DNA of 54,355 nucleotides from Caldifarciminota bacterium (GTDB lineage Bacteria > Hydrothermota > Hydrothermia > B15-G9), in NCBI GenBank assembly GCA_015489175.1, contig WGAI01000001.1, forward strand, positions 1 through 54,355, written 5' to 3'. Below are positions 37,878 through 46,030 of the stretch, piece after piece. The translations under genes were made by a program, and so were the position numbers. The number at the start of each line of letters is the position of its first letter. Position 1 is the stretch's first letter. The notes under the pieces are model-generated. The model saw only the letters and a list, made by a program, of their open reading frames with translations, was not told the origin of the DNA and made no database searches.

Positions 37878-40610
37878 TCAATGTAATCGTTGGATATTTT
37901 CCTGTTCTGCGAGTGATTTCTCACCGAGCGCTTTGTAAGCCCGGACAAGGAGTTCTCTGAGCTCTATCGAGTATGGCTGGACTACAAGGCCGAGACATGC
38001 GTAGTCTATGGCCTTCTCAGGCATGAAAATGTCTATGTAGTGGTTTGCCACATGAATGTAAGTCTCCGTGATCCTGTTTTCGATGTAACGCAGCATGGGC
38101 TCCAGCGCTTCGAATGCAACATCGACAAAAGGCTGTCCCTCGACAAGTTTTAGCGCTTTCTCATAATTCCTGATCGCCTCAATTCGGTGGCCATTCTGCA
38201 TCGCAAGTTCACCCTTCTTTATGTGCCCCATAAACTCAGCAACATCGGTCTTGACCACATCTGAATCAAATCGATACTGGTCACCTTTTTTCCGAAAGAT
38301 GTTCATGCCAAGCGTTTTTCTTATGTGGGTAAACAGCCAGTGGATGTTGTGAATCTGCCTGTCGGGTGGCATATCAGGCCACAACATCAGTGCAAGCGAG
38401 GCAGCACTCGTGTTGATATAGCCCACATCAGCAAGTGCAAGCGTTAAAAGGAGCTGTCGTGCCTTGTTCGATCCGATTTTTACAAGCACATCGTTAGATG
38501 GTGTTATGATCTTGAACGGACCAAGCACCTTTATCCACACAAATCCCGCCCTGTCTTCAGACAGAATTGAAGCGAGTTCCCGTCCATGTTGTTCGGGCAG
38601 TGTCTGAATGAACCAGAAAGCGCGCGGACGAGCATTCAGTTTGTCGATAATCGACAGGTAAGCAATCATTTCCTCCTGAAACCTCATAGTGTCCATATCG
38701 CTGTATGCGAGCCCTCTCATAGCTCTCTCAAGCACATAGGGAAGCAAAAGGATGTATCCTCTGGAACTGATAGATTCCTTTGCCCTTTCAATTTCTTTCA
38801 CCCCCTCGCTCAGATTGCCCATCCTCATAAGAATTTCTCCCTTAATGGCGAAAGACTTGATCAGACCGATGATTGCGTTCATACGGGAATACAGCTCAAT
38901 AGCGTTGTCGATCAGGGTATAAGCGTTTGGAAGGGCTCCTCTGGCCAGACTTAACTGTGCCTTAAGCCTTTTTATCACCGGACTCCACAATGGAATGCTT
39001 CCGATGACGGGTTCGGCTCTGCGTATCCACCTCGCTGCCTCTTGATACCTGCTCATTTCGATCATGGTTTCTGCAATGTGAGCCATTGCCACGCCGCGAT
39101 CCTCCTCACTCTCCACTTTAGTCCTATTCAGGATACTGAGTCTCATGTCGTAAAGACCACGAAAGAAAAGCACATCGGAGTAATGGGAACTGACATTTTT
39201 CATAACTTCTTCGCTGCCGCCAGTAGATAGCAGCGACCACATCTCCCTGAACATCCTATCGGTGTAACCTTCAAAAGCATAAAGTGTTATCCCAAGTGAG
39301 CGAGCCATTTCAGGAAACGAGTTTATGCCGGCATAACGCGCATTTTTCAAAGATTCCTGAAAGTATTGCTTACTATCCTCGATTTCACCCATCGCAAACA
39401 GTATGTGACTCATGTTGATAGCTGCTATTGTTCTGACGATGGCTGAGTCAGAGGCGTCAAATATTCCCTTGAGTATCTCCAATGCTTCTGTTAGATGGGC
39501 ATCGTGAATCAATGAGCTGGCCTCCTCAAACTTTTTAATCGTTTCATGAGACACTGTTTCGGCAAAGGAGCCTATGTCGGAAAGCCGTTGAGTGACATTA
39601 TGTTGTGTTTCTGAATCTCCTGTAACATGGTTGGAAAAACCTGATCGCATTTTCAACTTGCGAATAAGCCTATCACAGTCTGTGTCGCCATAGATCGAGC
39701 TGATCACCCTCAAAAGTATTTCTCCTGCAATCCGCATCTCGTGCCCGTGCCTCACCACAATGCCTGCACATTTCAACCTGTCCACTTCTTCTTTGCCGAA
39801 CAGCTCAATCAACAGGTTTTCGGATGCAGATTTGATGCAGCCTATAACCTTCAAAAGCTCACTCCACAACTCCATGGACTGGATTATGCTTCTGTGATAA
39901 TCCACGATGTAGCTGAGATCCGCATCTCGATACTCCGTGACGAGCTGTCCCTTAGACAGGATTCCCTGCTCTATGAGAGCATCGATTATCTGGCGTATGA
40001 TGAGTGGCACGCCGCCGCTTTCGTTATAAAGCCATTTCACAAACTGAGGATCCTGTTCCCTGCCCGTGAATTTCAGCAATGTCTGCCAGATCTCATCGGG
40101 ACTCATAGGTTTGAGATCCAGAGGAATCCATCGGCTGGAGGGCGGCACGGCGCCACACCCCGTGAGAATCACCATTATCGGATAGCCCCAGATCGGTGAA
40201 AACAGGCTTTCAAGGCCTTTTATATCCCGGAAGTCGTAACCAGGACTGAGAACGAGGACGATCGGTATGTGCGGTCCAAGTGTCATCACAAGCTTGCGGA
40301 AAAGCGAAACCCTGTCGCAATCGAATGGATAGGATATGCCTCGCCTTTCGAGCTCGGCCATGAGAAGCTTTCGGTTGATCCCACTTCTGTTCAAAATCCA
40401 GTCGATCCATTGACTTACCACACCTTCAAGGTTGTCCGAGCTTGCCCTTGCGCTTACCACACCCTGAACAGCAGAAAGCAGCTCCTCGATCGCATCTTCG
40501 GCTCCCATCGAAGGTGGGCCGTTGAGAAAAACGAGTTTTGTCCCCTGCACCTCTGCATCAGCAAGGATGGCCGTGAGTTTTTGAGTAAGAGACCTGTCCA
40601 TCAATCGCAT
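37878..40610 (-). CDS. BTAD/TPR regulator with degenerate ATPase domain
   Basis: A 910-residue protein of the large AfsR/SARP-like or LuxR-like type. The N-terminal 350 residues resemble a STAND-type NTPase, but the P-loop region reads LNGPPSMGAEDAIEELL with no GKT, so ATP binding is doubtful. Residues about 350-670 are TPR-like helical repeats. The C-terminal 250 residues are a winged-helix plus BTAD module (WIKVLGPFKIITPSNDVLV, ALMLWPDMPPDRQIHNIHWL, HIRKTLGM) that binds DNA in SARP activators. The start ATG at 40610 follows GAGG. It is divergent from the membrane-protein module; it may control genes in response to a signal read by the TPR part. Confidence 0.82.
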   Translation of the reverse strand: MRLMDRSLTQKLTAILADAEVQGTKLVFLNGPPSMGAEDAIEELLSAVQGVVSARASSDNLEGVVSQWIDWILNRSGINRKLLMAELERRGISYPFDCDRVSLFRKLVMTLGPHIPIVLVLSPGYDFRDIKGLESLFSPIWGYPIMVILTGCGAVPPSSRWIPLDLKPMSPDEIWQTLLKFTGREQDPQFVKWLYNESGGVPLIIRQIIDALIEQGILSKGQLVTEYRDADLSYIVDYHRSIIQSMELWSELLKVIGCIKSASENLLIELFGKEEVDRLKCAGIVVRHGHEMRIAGEILLRVISSIYGDTDCDRLIRKLKMRSGFSNHVTGDSETQHNVTQRLSDIGSFAETVSHETIKKFEEASSLIHDAHLTEALEILKGIFDASDSAIVRTIAAINMSHILFAMGEIEDSKQYFQESLKNARYAGINSFPEMARSLGITLYAFEGYTDRMFREMWSLLSTGGSEEVMKNVSSHYSDVLFFRGLYDMRLSILNRTKVESEEDRGVAMAHIAETMIEMSRYQEAARWIRRAEPVIGSIPLWSPVIKRLKAQLSLARGALPNAYTLIDNAIELYSRMNAIIGLIKSFAIKGEILMRMGNLSEGVKEIERAKESISSRGYILLLPYVLERAMRGLAYSDMDTMRFQEEMIAYLSIIDKLNARPRAFWFIQTLPEQHGRELASILSEDRAGFVWIKVLGPFKIITPSNDVLVKIGSNKARQLLLTLALADVGYINTSAASLALMLWPDMPPDRQIHNIHWLFTHIRKTLGMNIFRKKGDQYRFDSDVVKTDVAEFMGHIKKGELAMQNGHRIEAIRNYEKALKLVEGQPFVDVAFEALEPMLRYIENRITETYIHVANHYIDIFMPEKAIDYACLGLVVQPYSIELRELLVRAYKALGEKSLAEQENIQRLH

Positions 40611-40676
40611 CTGAAGCCTCAGCCCGTTAAGTGTAATCAAACGACTTGCAACATTTCAATCCGATGATGACATGTC

Positions 40677-40704
40677 TTGACTTTAAACTATCATACAATA
40701 TACT
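40677..40704 (+). promoter_or_regulatory. Sigma-70-type promoter of the membrane-protein/regulator operon
   Basis: TTGACT (40677-40682), a 16-base spacer and TATACT (40699-40704) match the housekeeping consensus well. The start ATG lies 27 bases past the -10 box, with AGGAGG between. Confidence 0.8.
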
Positions 40705-40719
40705 TTGTAACACAAAGTA
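40701..40719. promoter_or_regulatory. Probable operator, inverted repeat TACTTTG-n5-CAAAGTA
   Basis: A perfect 7-bp inverted repeat (TACTTTG, TAACA, CAAAGTA) overlaps the -10 box and the likely transcription start. The second gene of this operon encodes a winged-helix protein, so autoregulation by repression is the natural inference. A partial copy containing TGTTACA lies at 41750-41756, before the lytic transglycosylase gene. Confidence 0.7.
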
Positions 40720-40731
40720 GGAGGTTGAAAA

Positions 40732-41439
40732 ATGAGCAACAACAAAACGAACGATGCAAAAATGAGAGATGTGATAGACATAATCGAGTATGTCGTGGAT
40801 GTGCGGCGGCGTGTGTATGATGCGGGCTCATGGTCATACATCATCTGGGGCGGATTTTGCGTGGTCACAGGTGCGGTCTATCTGCTGACCCACTTCTGGC
40901 TGATATGGTTCGTTCTTTTTCCTGTGGCTGGATTTTTTGAGACAGCCAAAAGTGCAGGGATAAGGGCATCGCTGATAGGATGGGGACTTGCCCTTGCTGT
41001 TCAATTTTTGGGCGTAGCGACGGCGTTCAGATACGGCTCGATTGCATTCAGCGCCATCGGATTCGGGATTGCTGCAACGGTTGGATTTGTGGTTCCATTT
41101 GCGATATCGAACAAAAAAGCTAGACCGTCTTCTAACCTATGGCTTGGCAAAGTAATCGGCACGCTGTGGATCGTGTTGGTGATCTCGACGCTCGTTGCCA
41201 TCTCGGTCACAGTGACGCTTGCCGACATAAGGAGCATCTATCTGTGGATGACGATGGTGGGCACGGCCTACATGATAATGGGCGTGGTTCTAAACGACCG
41301 CGGGCCTGTGATCGGCGGCACCCTTACGCTGCTCAGCGTGATAGGATTTAAGGTTTTCAATGCCAGTCCGATAGTTTTAACCATAGTTGTCGGGCTGATA
41401 AGCATAGGAGTTGGGGTATATGCAAGGTCGAGAGATTGA
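40732..41439 (+). CDS. Membrane protein paired with winged-helix regulator
   Basis: A 235-residue protein with a polar N-terminus (about 30 residues) and six to seven helices (first WSYIIWGGFCVVTGAVYLLT, last IVLTIVVGLISIGVGVYA). No catalytic motif is seen. A strong ribosome site AGGAGG and the promoter above drive it. Its last 20 bases overlap the start of the winged-helix gene. Membrane proteins of this size often accompany ArsR/PadR-type small regulators in two-gene operons; it may be the sensor or the effector of that regulator, or a transporter. Confidence 0.85.
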   Translation: MSNNKTNDAKMRDVIDIIEYVVDVRRRVYDAGSWSYIIWGGFCVVTGAVYLLTHFWLIWFVLFPVAGFFETAKSAGIRASLIGWGLALAVQFLGVATAFRYGSIAFSAIGFGIAATVGFVVPFAISNKKARPSSNLWLGKVIGTLWIVLVISTLVAISVTVTLADIRSIYLWMTMVGTAYMIMGVVLNDRGPVIGGTLTLLSVIGFKVFNASPIVLTIVVGLISIGVGVYARSRD

Positions 41440-41728
41440 TATTCACGGACTTGACCCCATTATCCATGAAAGGGTGAGGTTGGCAATACTCGTCTTGCTC
41501 TCGGAGACCGAAAGCCTTGATTACAACTCGTTGAAAAAAGTCCTGAAAATAACCGATGGCAACCTTGTGAGCCATCTACGGAAACTTGAGGACAACGGGT
41601 TGATTTCGGTCAAAAAATCGTTTGTAGGCCGCAGACCCAGAACAACTTACTCCATCACAGAAGAAGGGAGGCAACGGCTGTCGGAATACCTGAAAAACCT
41701 GAAGCAGCTCATATCTGGAGTTGAATGA
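41420..41728 (+). CDS. Winged-helix transcriptional regulator (HTH_34 type)
   Basis: A 102-residue DNA-binding protein. The helix-turn-helix reads DYNSLKKVLKITDGNLVSHL with the wing GLISVKKSFVGRRPRTTYSI, and a long C-terminal dimer helix follows. This matches the HTH_34 family of small regulators (an ArsR/MarR relative). GGAGTTGGGG lies before the ATG at 41420, and the gene overlaps the membrane protein gene by 20 bases. The operator-like palindrome at 40701 is a plausible binding site. Confidence 0.9.
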   Translation: MQGREIDIHGLDPIIHERVRLAILVLLSETESLDYNSLKKVLKITDGNLVSHLRKLEDNGLISVKKSFVGRRPRTTYSITEEGRQRLSEYLKNLKQLISGVE

Positions 41729-41769
41729 TTAACACATTAGATTTCAATTTGTTACATTGTTTAAAGTGA

Positions 41770-41797
41770 TTTCCACCTGTTTCACATGCGCTATAAT
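41770..41797 (+). promoter_or_regulatory. Possible promoter of the lytic transglycosylase gene
   Basis: TATAAT (41792-41797) preceded at 16 bases by a weak TTTCCA (41770-41775). A TGTTACA half-site of the neighbouring operator-like palindrome lies just upstream (41750-41756). Confidence 0.4.
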
Positions 41798-41832
41798 TCC
41801 AATTTAACTTCCAGAAGGGGGAAAGCTGGTAT

Positions 41833-43803
41833 ATGAACCTTTTCCTTACCATAGTATTAGCTGTCGGGCCGCTGTATTCGGCGTATTATTCAGCAGAGCG
41901 GCAGGATTGGGCGGGCGTAAAATCGATAACATCGAAACTTCTCTATCAGAAGGTGGCCAGAAAGATGTATATGGCCGCCTGTTTTCGCACAGGTGATTAT
42001 CAGGGCATTGTTCAGGCCATTGAAGTTGCTCCTCTTGACCAGATAGACGAGTATGACATCGTAGCTTACGCCTATGCGTCCTACAAGCTGGATGACCCGT
42101 CAACGAACAGATTGATAGACGAAGCGAGAAAAGTTGCTCCTTACCTCGACGATTTTATCGATTATGTCGATATGAACTACAATCTGAGGCACAGAAATTT
42201 ATGGAGAGCGCATCGCATAGCGTTGACGGCAGCTTCCCGATGGAAGAGGGTTGATAAGACAACCGTTTTCACTTATGCAAACTCCGTCTTGAACAACCAT
42301 CCTTCTAACGCCGTTGAGGTTTTAAAGGCGGCATTGCCTAACATGGCACGCGAGGATTCTGCAAGGGCGTTTTTGCTCATGGGAAAGGCATACAGGAAAG
42401 CAGGCAATGTGTCACTCGCCACTCACTATTTCAAGATGGCGTTGATAGACTACCCTGAGACGCCTTACAGTATCGCAGCGGCTCGTTACCTCAAAAATTA
42501 TCGGACAGCAAAGGCAAAAGCCTACTTCTTCAACAAAAAATACACAACAGCCCTGAAATATGCACCATCCTATTCCGATGTCCGGCTTATGATTTACTAC
42601 AAAAAGGGGAGATATTCATCTTTCATGAGGCGATATAATCCCAAAAAGAAGCACGACCCACGAGTTTATCTCTACGCCGCAAGGATTTACAAAAGGAGAG
42701 GCCAGTTTTTACGAGCAAGGAGGGAGTATCTCAAGGCTTTAGATGCGAAGGATAAAGATGTGAGAGAGGCGGCTGTGCTGGAGCTGAGCAATCTGATCAT
42801 CAGGAGGCGGGATTTTGTGGGCTATTCCCGAATGAAGGGCAAGCTCGTAAACCCTGACCAGTTTCAGAGCCTGCGCATCGGGATAACGGCTTATGCATTG
42901 AGGAAAAAAGGTGATGCGATAAAGTATCTTGAGAAGGCAGCCTCGTCCGATGAATCCCGATTCTGGAAGACTGCCGCCCTATTCTGGCTCTACAAAATAA
43001 CCCACAAGCGCAAGTATCGTATTCAGGCAAGTCGCACGAAGACATACTCATACTACACGCTCAGAACATACAAGGGAAAGGTGCTTACGACCGATTATTC
43101 CAGATGGATACAGGCTCACAATCCACGCTACTCGGAACACGCGAAACGGGGAAAATTCTTCGCCTTCATCGGGTTTATCCTATGGGCCATTGATGAAGCA
43201 AAAATGGGCGAATTGGCCGCAGGCTACGACATCGGCCGTTATGCGCAGTCCATCGGCGACTACCAGACGGCTATCGCAACCGCATCCGTGACCGTCGATA
43301 ACGCGCGCGCACCGGTTCCCAAAGAAGTCCTCAAGATTGCTTATCCGTGCCTTTTCCACTCATGGGTCACGAAGCACTCCAGATCTTACAGGCTGTCAAA
43401 AGGGCTCCTCCTTGGCTTGATGCGGGAAGAGAGCAGGTTCATGCACAGGGTTGTCTCAAGGGCTGGGGCTGTCGGGCTAACTCAGGTGATGCCTAAAACC
43501 GCAAAAAAGGTGTGGCGCAAGATAAAGCCGGGTAGCAGATTCCATTCAAAAGTCCTCAGGAATCCGGACACTAATATCAAGATCGGCGCGTATCACCTGA
43601 AAGAGCTCCTGTCAGCTTTCGGAAACGAAATCTATGCGCTTGCAGCATACAACGCCGGCAAAGGACGAGTTGTGACATGGAAGCACTATATGCCTTTTGC
43701 GGACACCGACCTGTTCGTAGAGATGATCCCGTTCAAAGAGACAAGGGGTTATGTCAAAAGGGTCATGCGAAGCGCCTATATCTACAAAGCCATCTGCGAG
43801 TGA
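41833..43803 (+). CDS. Soluble lytic murein transglycosylase with TPR domain
   Basis: A 656-residue Slt70-like exported enzyme that cleaves peptidoglycan glycan strands, giving 1,6-anhydromuramic ends. A short signal peptide (MNLFLTIVLAVGPLYSAYYS) opens it; about 470 residues of TPR-like helices form the ring domain; the C-terminal SLT domain has the catalytic Glu E533 in GLMREESRF, then GAVGLTQVMPKTAKK, and ALAAYNAGKGRV. Length fits the Slt70 form. It stands alone between the winged-helix gene and convergent fetB. Confidence 0.92.
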   Translation: MNLFLTIVLAVGPLYSAYYSAERQDWAGVKSITSKLLYQKVARKMYMAACFRTGDYQGIVQAIEVAPLDQIDEYDIVAYAYASYKLDDPSTNRLIDEARKVAPYLDDFIDYVDMNYNLRHRNLWRAHRIALTAASRWKRVDKTTVFTYANSVLNNHPSNAVEVLKAALPNMAREDSARAFLLMGKAYRKAGNVSLATHYFKMALIDYPETPYSIAAARYLKNYRTAKAKAYFFNKKYTTALKYAPSYSDVRLMIYYKKGRYSSFMRRYNPKKKHDPRVYLYAARIYKRRGQFLRARREYLKALDAKDKDVREAAVLELSNLIIRRRDFVGYSRMKGKLVNPDQFQSLRIGITAYALRKKGDAIKYLEKAASSDESRFWKTAALFWLYKITHKRKYRIQASRTKTYSYYTLRTYKGKVLTTDYSRWIQAHNPRYSEHAKRGKFFAFIGFILWAIDEAKMGELAAGYDIGRYAQSIGDYQTAIATASVTVDNARAPVPKEVLKIAYPCLFHSWVTKHSRSYRLSKGLLLGLMREESRFMHRVVSRAGAVGLTQVMPKTAKKVWRKIKPGSRFHSKVLRNPDTNIKIGAYHLKELLSAFGNEIYALAAYNAGKGRVVTWKHYMPFADTDLFVEMIPFKETRGYVKRVMRSAYIYKAICE

Positions 43804-43807
43804 AGCC

Positions 43808-44596
43808 TCATTTATAGTTGAATTTCCTCGAAATCCTGTTCGCAAAGTATAGCTTTTCATATTTGTTCTTCAGGACAAGATAAAATGATCCGTAAGTCGT
43901 TATCATAGTGGCAAGTGAAGTAACAGAAAATATGGCGTATGCGATCATCGCCTGATAAGCCGCCGCCTTTATGGGCGGAGTGCCCGCTATCAAGAGGCCT
44001 GACATCGTTCCAGGGATATGCACCACGCCGAGTATCTTCATGCTGTCTATCGACGGGAGGAGGGTTATCCTGAGGAGGTCGTGTATGAAAAACCTTGCGG
44101 CGGTGGTATAGCTTGCCCCGTCGATAAATGCTGCTTCGATAACCTCCTGATTGTTCTCTATCATGCGGTAAACTCGATCATAGGCAAGTGAAACCGATTT
44201 TGTGGCGTTCCCGATCATCATTCCCGAAAGCGGTATGAAGACATTGGGGATGGATTTGACCACGCCGGTGGCGAACAGGACGAGTGCAGCAGGCAGGTAG
44301 CCGATTATGAAAGCTGTAATCGCAAGCGGAAATGCAAAAGGCACCTTTTTTCCACGCTCAGAGGCGATGAACGACCCGAACACAATAAAGAAAAGGACTA
44401 CGAGTGGACCTATCCATTTGGGCATCTGGAAGATATACAGCAGGACTGAGCCAAGTATAGCAAGCTGAATTAGTGCGCGCAGACCTGAAAGAAAGATGTC
44501 CTTTTCGAGGCGCATCTTCTCCCGCCATGAAATCAGCGCGGGCACCGATAGGAGCATGTAGCCGGCTACGGCTATGAGGGTAGCTTCCTTTGTCAT
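43808..44596 (-). CDS. FetB/UPF0014-type ABC exporter permease
   Basis: A 262-residue permease with about seven helices of the UPF0014 family, whose E. coli member FetB works with ATPase FetA in iron export. Family features include SGMMIGNATKSVSLAYDR and the coupling segment SIDSMKILGVVHIPGTMSG followed by LLIAGTPPIKAAAYQAMIAY. The ATG overlaps the stop of the glycosyltransferase gene by four bases. No ATPase gene is near, so its partner must be elsewhere or a shared ATPase is used. It converges with the transglycosylase gene, four bases apart. Confidence 0.9.
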   Translation of the reverse strand: MTKEATLIAVAGYMLLSVPALISWREKMRLEKDIFLSGLRALIQLAILGSVLLYIFQMPKWIGPLVVLFFIVFGSFIASERGKKVPFAFPLAITAFIIGYLPAALVLFATGVVKSIPNVFIPLSGMMIGNATKSVSLAYDRVYRMIENNQEVIEAAFIDGASYTTAARFFIHDLLRITLLPSIDSMKILGVVHIPGTMSGLLIAGTPPIKAAAYQAMIAYAIFSVTSLATMITTYGSFYLVLKNKYEKLYFANRISRKFNYK

Positions 44597-45540
44597 TGCC
44601 TGTCCCTGTTTTTGTCGCAGCTTTCACGAATCTTGCGTTCGATCCTCTCGAACCGCATCTCCATCTCGTCCCTGATGTTAGCCACAATTTCGCCGAGGAA
44701 TCCCATCGAAAACAGGCTGATGCCCAGCAAAATGAGCAGCATCGTGAGGTACACAATAGGTCTGTAGCCGATGTTTTTGAAAACCCTGAAATATACCGCG
44801 ACGAGCCCCACAATCAGGCCAAGCAAAAGCGAAATTCCCCCCAGCGTGCCAAACAGGAGAAGCGGCTTCTGCCCAAAAGACAGCTGGAATTTCACGGCGA
44901 TCAGGTCAAGCAAGCCGATTATCACGCGTCCCAACCCTTTGTATTTGCTTTCACCGTAAATCCTCGGCCTGTGCTTAATCGGCACTTCCGTGATCGTGAA
45001 ACCGGCCTCATGCGCGAAGGGAACGATGTAGCGGTGCCAGTCCTTTCTGAACGGCAGCCTATCAACGACCTCCTTCCGAAAGGCCTTGACCGAGTTCATA
45101 GTATGTATCTTCAGGCCGAACATCTTACGGGTCAAAGAGTTGTAGATGTTTGACACAAAGGCCTTTTCATATTTGCCCTGCCGCCATCCGCACACGAGAT
45201 CCCATCCTTCCTCGAGTTTTTCAACAAATTTCGGGATTTCGTCTGCCGCAACCTGAAGGTCGGCGGGAAAGAACATGTAAGCATCGCCGTCGGCTATGCG
45301 GAAGCCAGTTTTAAGAGCATGGGAAACACCCATTCGCCTGCCATGTCGTGCAAGTTTAAGCCACGAATATTTCTCGGCTGCCTCTTTCGCTTTTTCGTAA
45401 GTGCCGTCCGTAGAACCATCATCGACAAGGATAACCTCAATGTCCATCCCTGAACTGCGAATCATCTCATCAAGCTCTTTCATAAGAAGAGGGATGTTCT
45501 CTTCTTCGTTGTGAGCAGGTATGACAACGGATAGTTTCAT
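44593..45540 (-). CDS. Membrane glycosyltransferase family 2 (GtrB/Dpm-like)
   Basis: A 315-residue GT-A glycosyltransferase: the N-terminal 220 residues hold the nucleotide-sugar site (VVIPAHNEEENIPLLMKEL, EVILVDDGSTDGTYEKA, YMFFPADLQVAADEI) and two C-terminal membrane helices anchor it (near 233-252 and 265-290). This is the GtrB or dolichol/undecaprenyl-phosphate mannosyl- or glucosyl-transferase design, moving a sugar onto a polyprenyl phosphate. A GGAGGT ribosome site precedes the ATG. It is coupled to the FetB permease by a 4-base overlap. Confidence 0.92.
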   Translation of the reverse strand: MKLSVVIPAHNEEENIPLLMKELDEMIRSSGMDIEVILVDDGSTDGTYEKAKEAAEKYSWLKLARHGRRMGVSHALKTGFRIADGDAYMFFPADLQVAADEIPKFVEKLEEGWDLVCGWRQGKYEKAFVSNIYNSLTRKMFGLKIHTMNSVKAFRKEVVDRLPFRKDWHRYIVPFAHEAGFTITEVPIKHRPRIYGESKYKGLGRVIIGLLDLIAVKFQLSFGQKPLLLFGTLGGISLLLGLIVGLVAVYFRVFKNIGYRPIVYLTMLLILLGISLFSMGFLGEIVANIRDEMEMRFERIERKIRESCDKNRDRQ

Positions 45541-45629
45541 CTTTACCTCCAGCTGAAAGTTCCATCGGGGCTAAATCTCACCCCGACAAAGCCATTTGGT
45601 CTAAAAAAACGATTTGTGCGGCAGCAGAG

Positions 45630-46013
45630 TTACTTCTTTTCAGCGCACTTTTTGTATTTCTCGATCTCCGCCACCGTCTCTCGGTAGATGTAGTTTGTGA
45701 CCTCTACATCGTCGTCATATCCCACAATTGGATACCAGTCAGGTATGAGATCCTGCTTTTTAATCAGGTAGTAGAGGGCGAAGACGATTAGCTTTCTGGT
45801 CTCCGCATCAACTTTGCAGTTCTCATCTTTGAGTATCTCAAGGAAAAGCTTAGCCCTTTCCTGCGCTTCTGGATCAAGCCTCATCCTTTTGATCTTCTTG
45901 AGGACTTCATCCTCCCTGCCCAAGAGATCCTTCTCAGTTTTCTCATTGATCTTTGGCAAGGCCTTTTCAAGATATTTTTTGATCTCACCTATCAACATTG
46001 GATTGGGTCTCAT
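45630..46013 (-). CDS. DUF1232-type (YkvA-like) protein
   Basis: A 127-residue helical protein. Its C-terminal part KKQDLIPDWYPIVGYDDDVE is the DUF1232/YkvA signature, which in other members reads DLIPDFIPVLGYLDD. The N-terminal 60 residues are charged helices; no clear membrane helix remains. ATG at 46013 is preceded by AAGGAGG, better than the TTG seven codons upstream. It lies 17 bases after the oxidoreductase gene. Function of the family is unknown. Confidence 0.78.
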   Translation of the reverse strand: MRPNPMLIGEIKKYLEKALPKINEKTEKDLLGREDEVLKKIKRMRLDPEAQERAKLFLEILKDENCKVDAETRKLIVFALYYLIKKQDLIPDWYPIVGYDDDVEVTNYIYRETVAEIEKYKKCAEKK

Positions 46014-46030
46014 CGTTAACCTCCTTTTTG

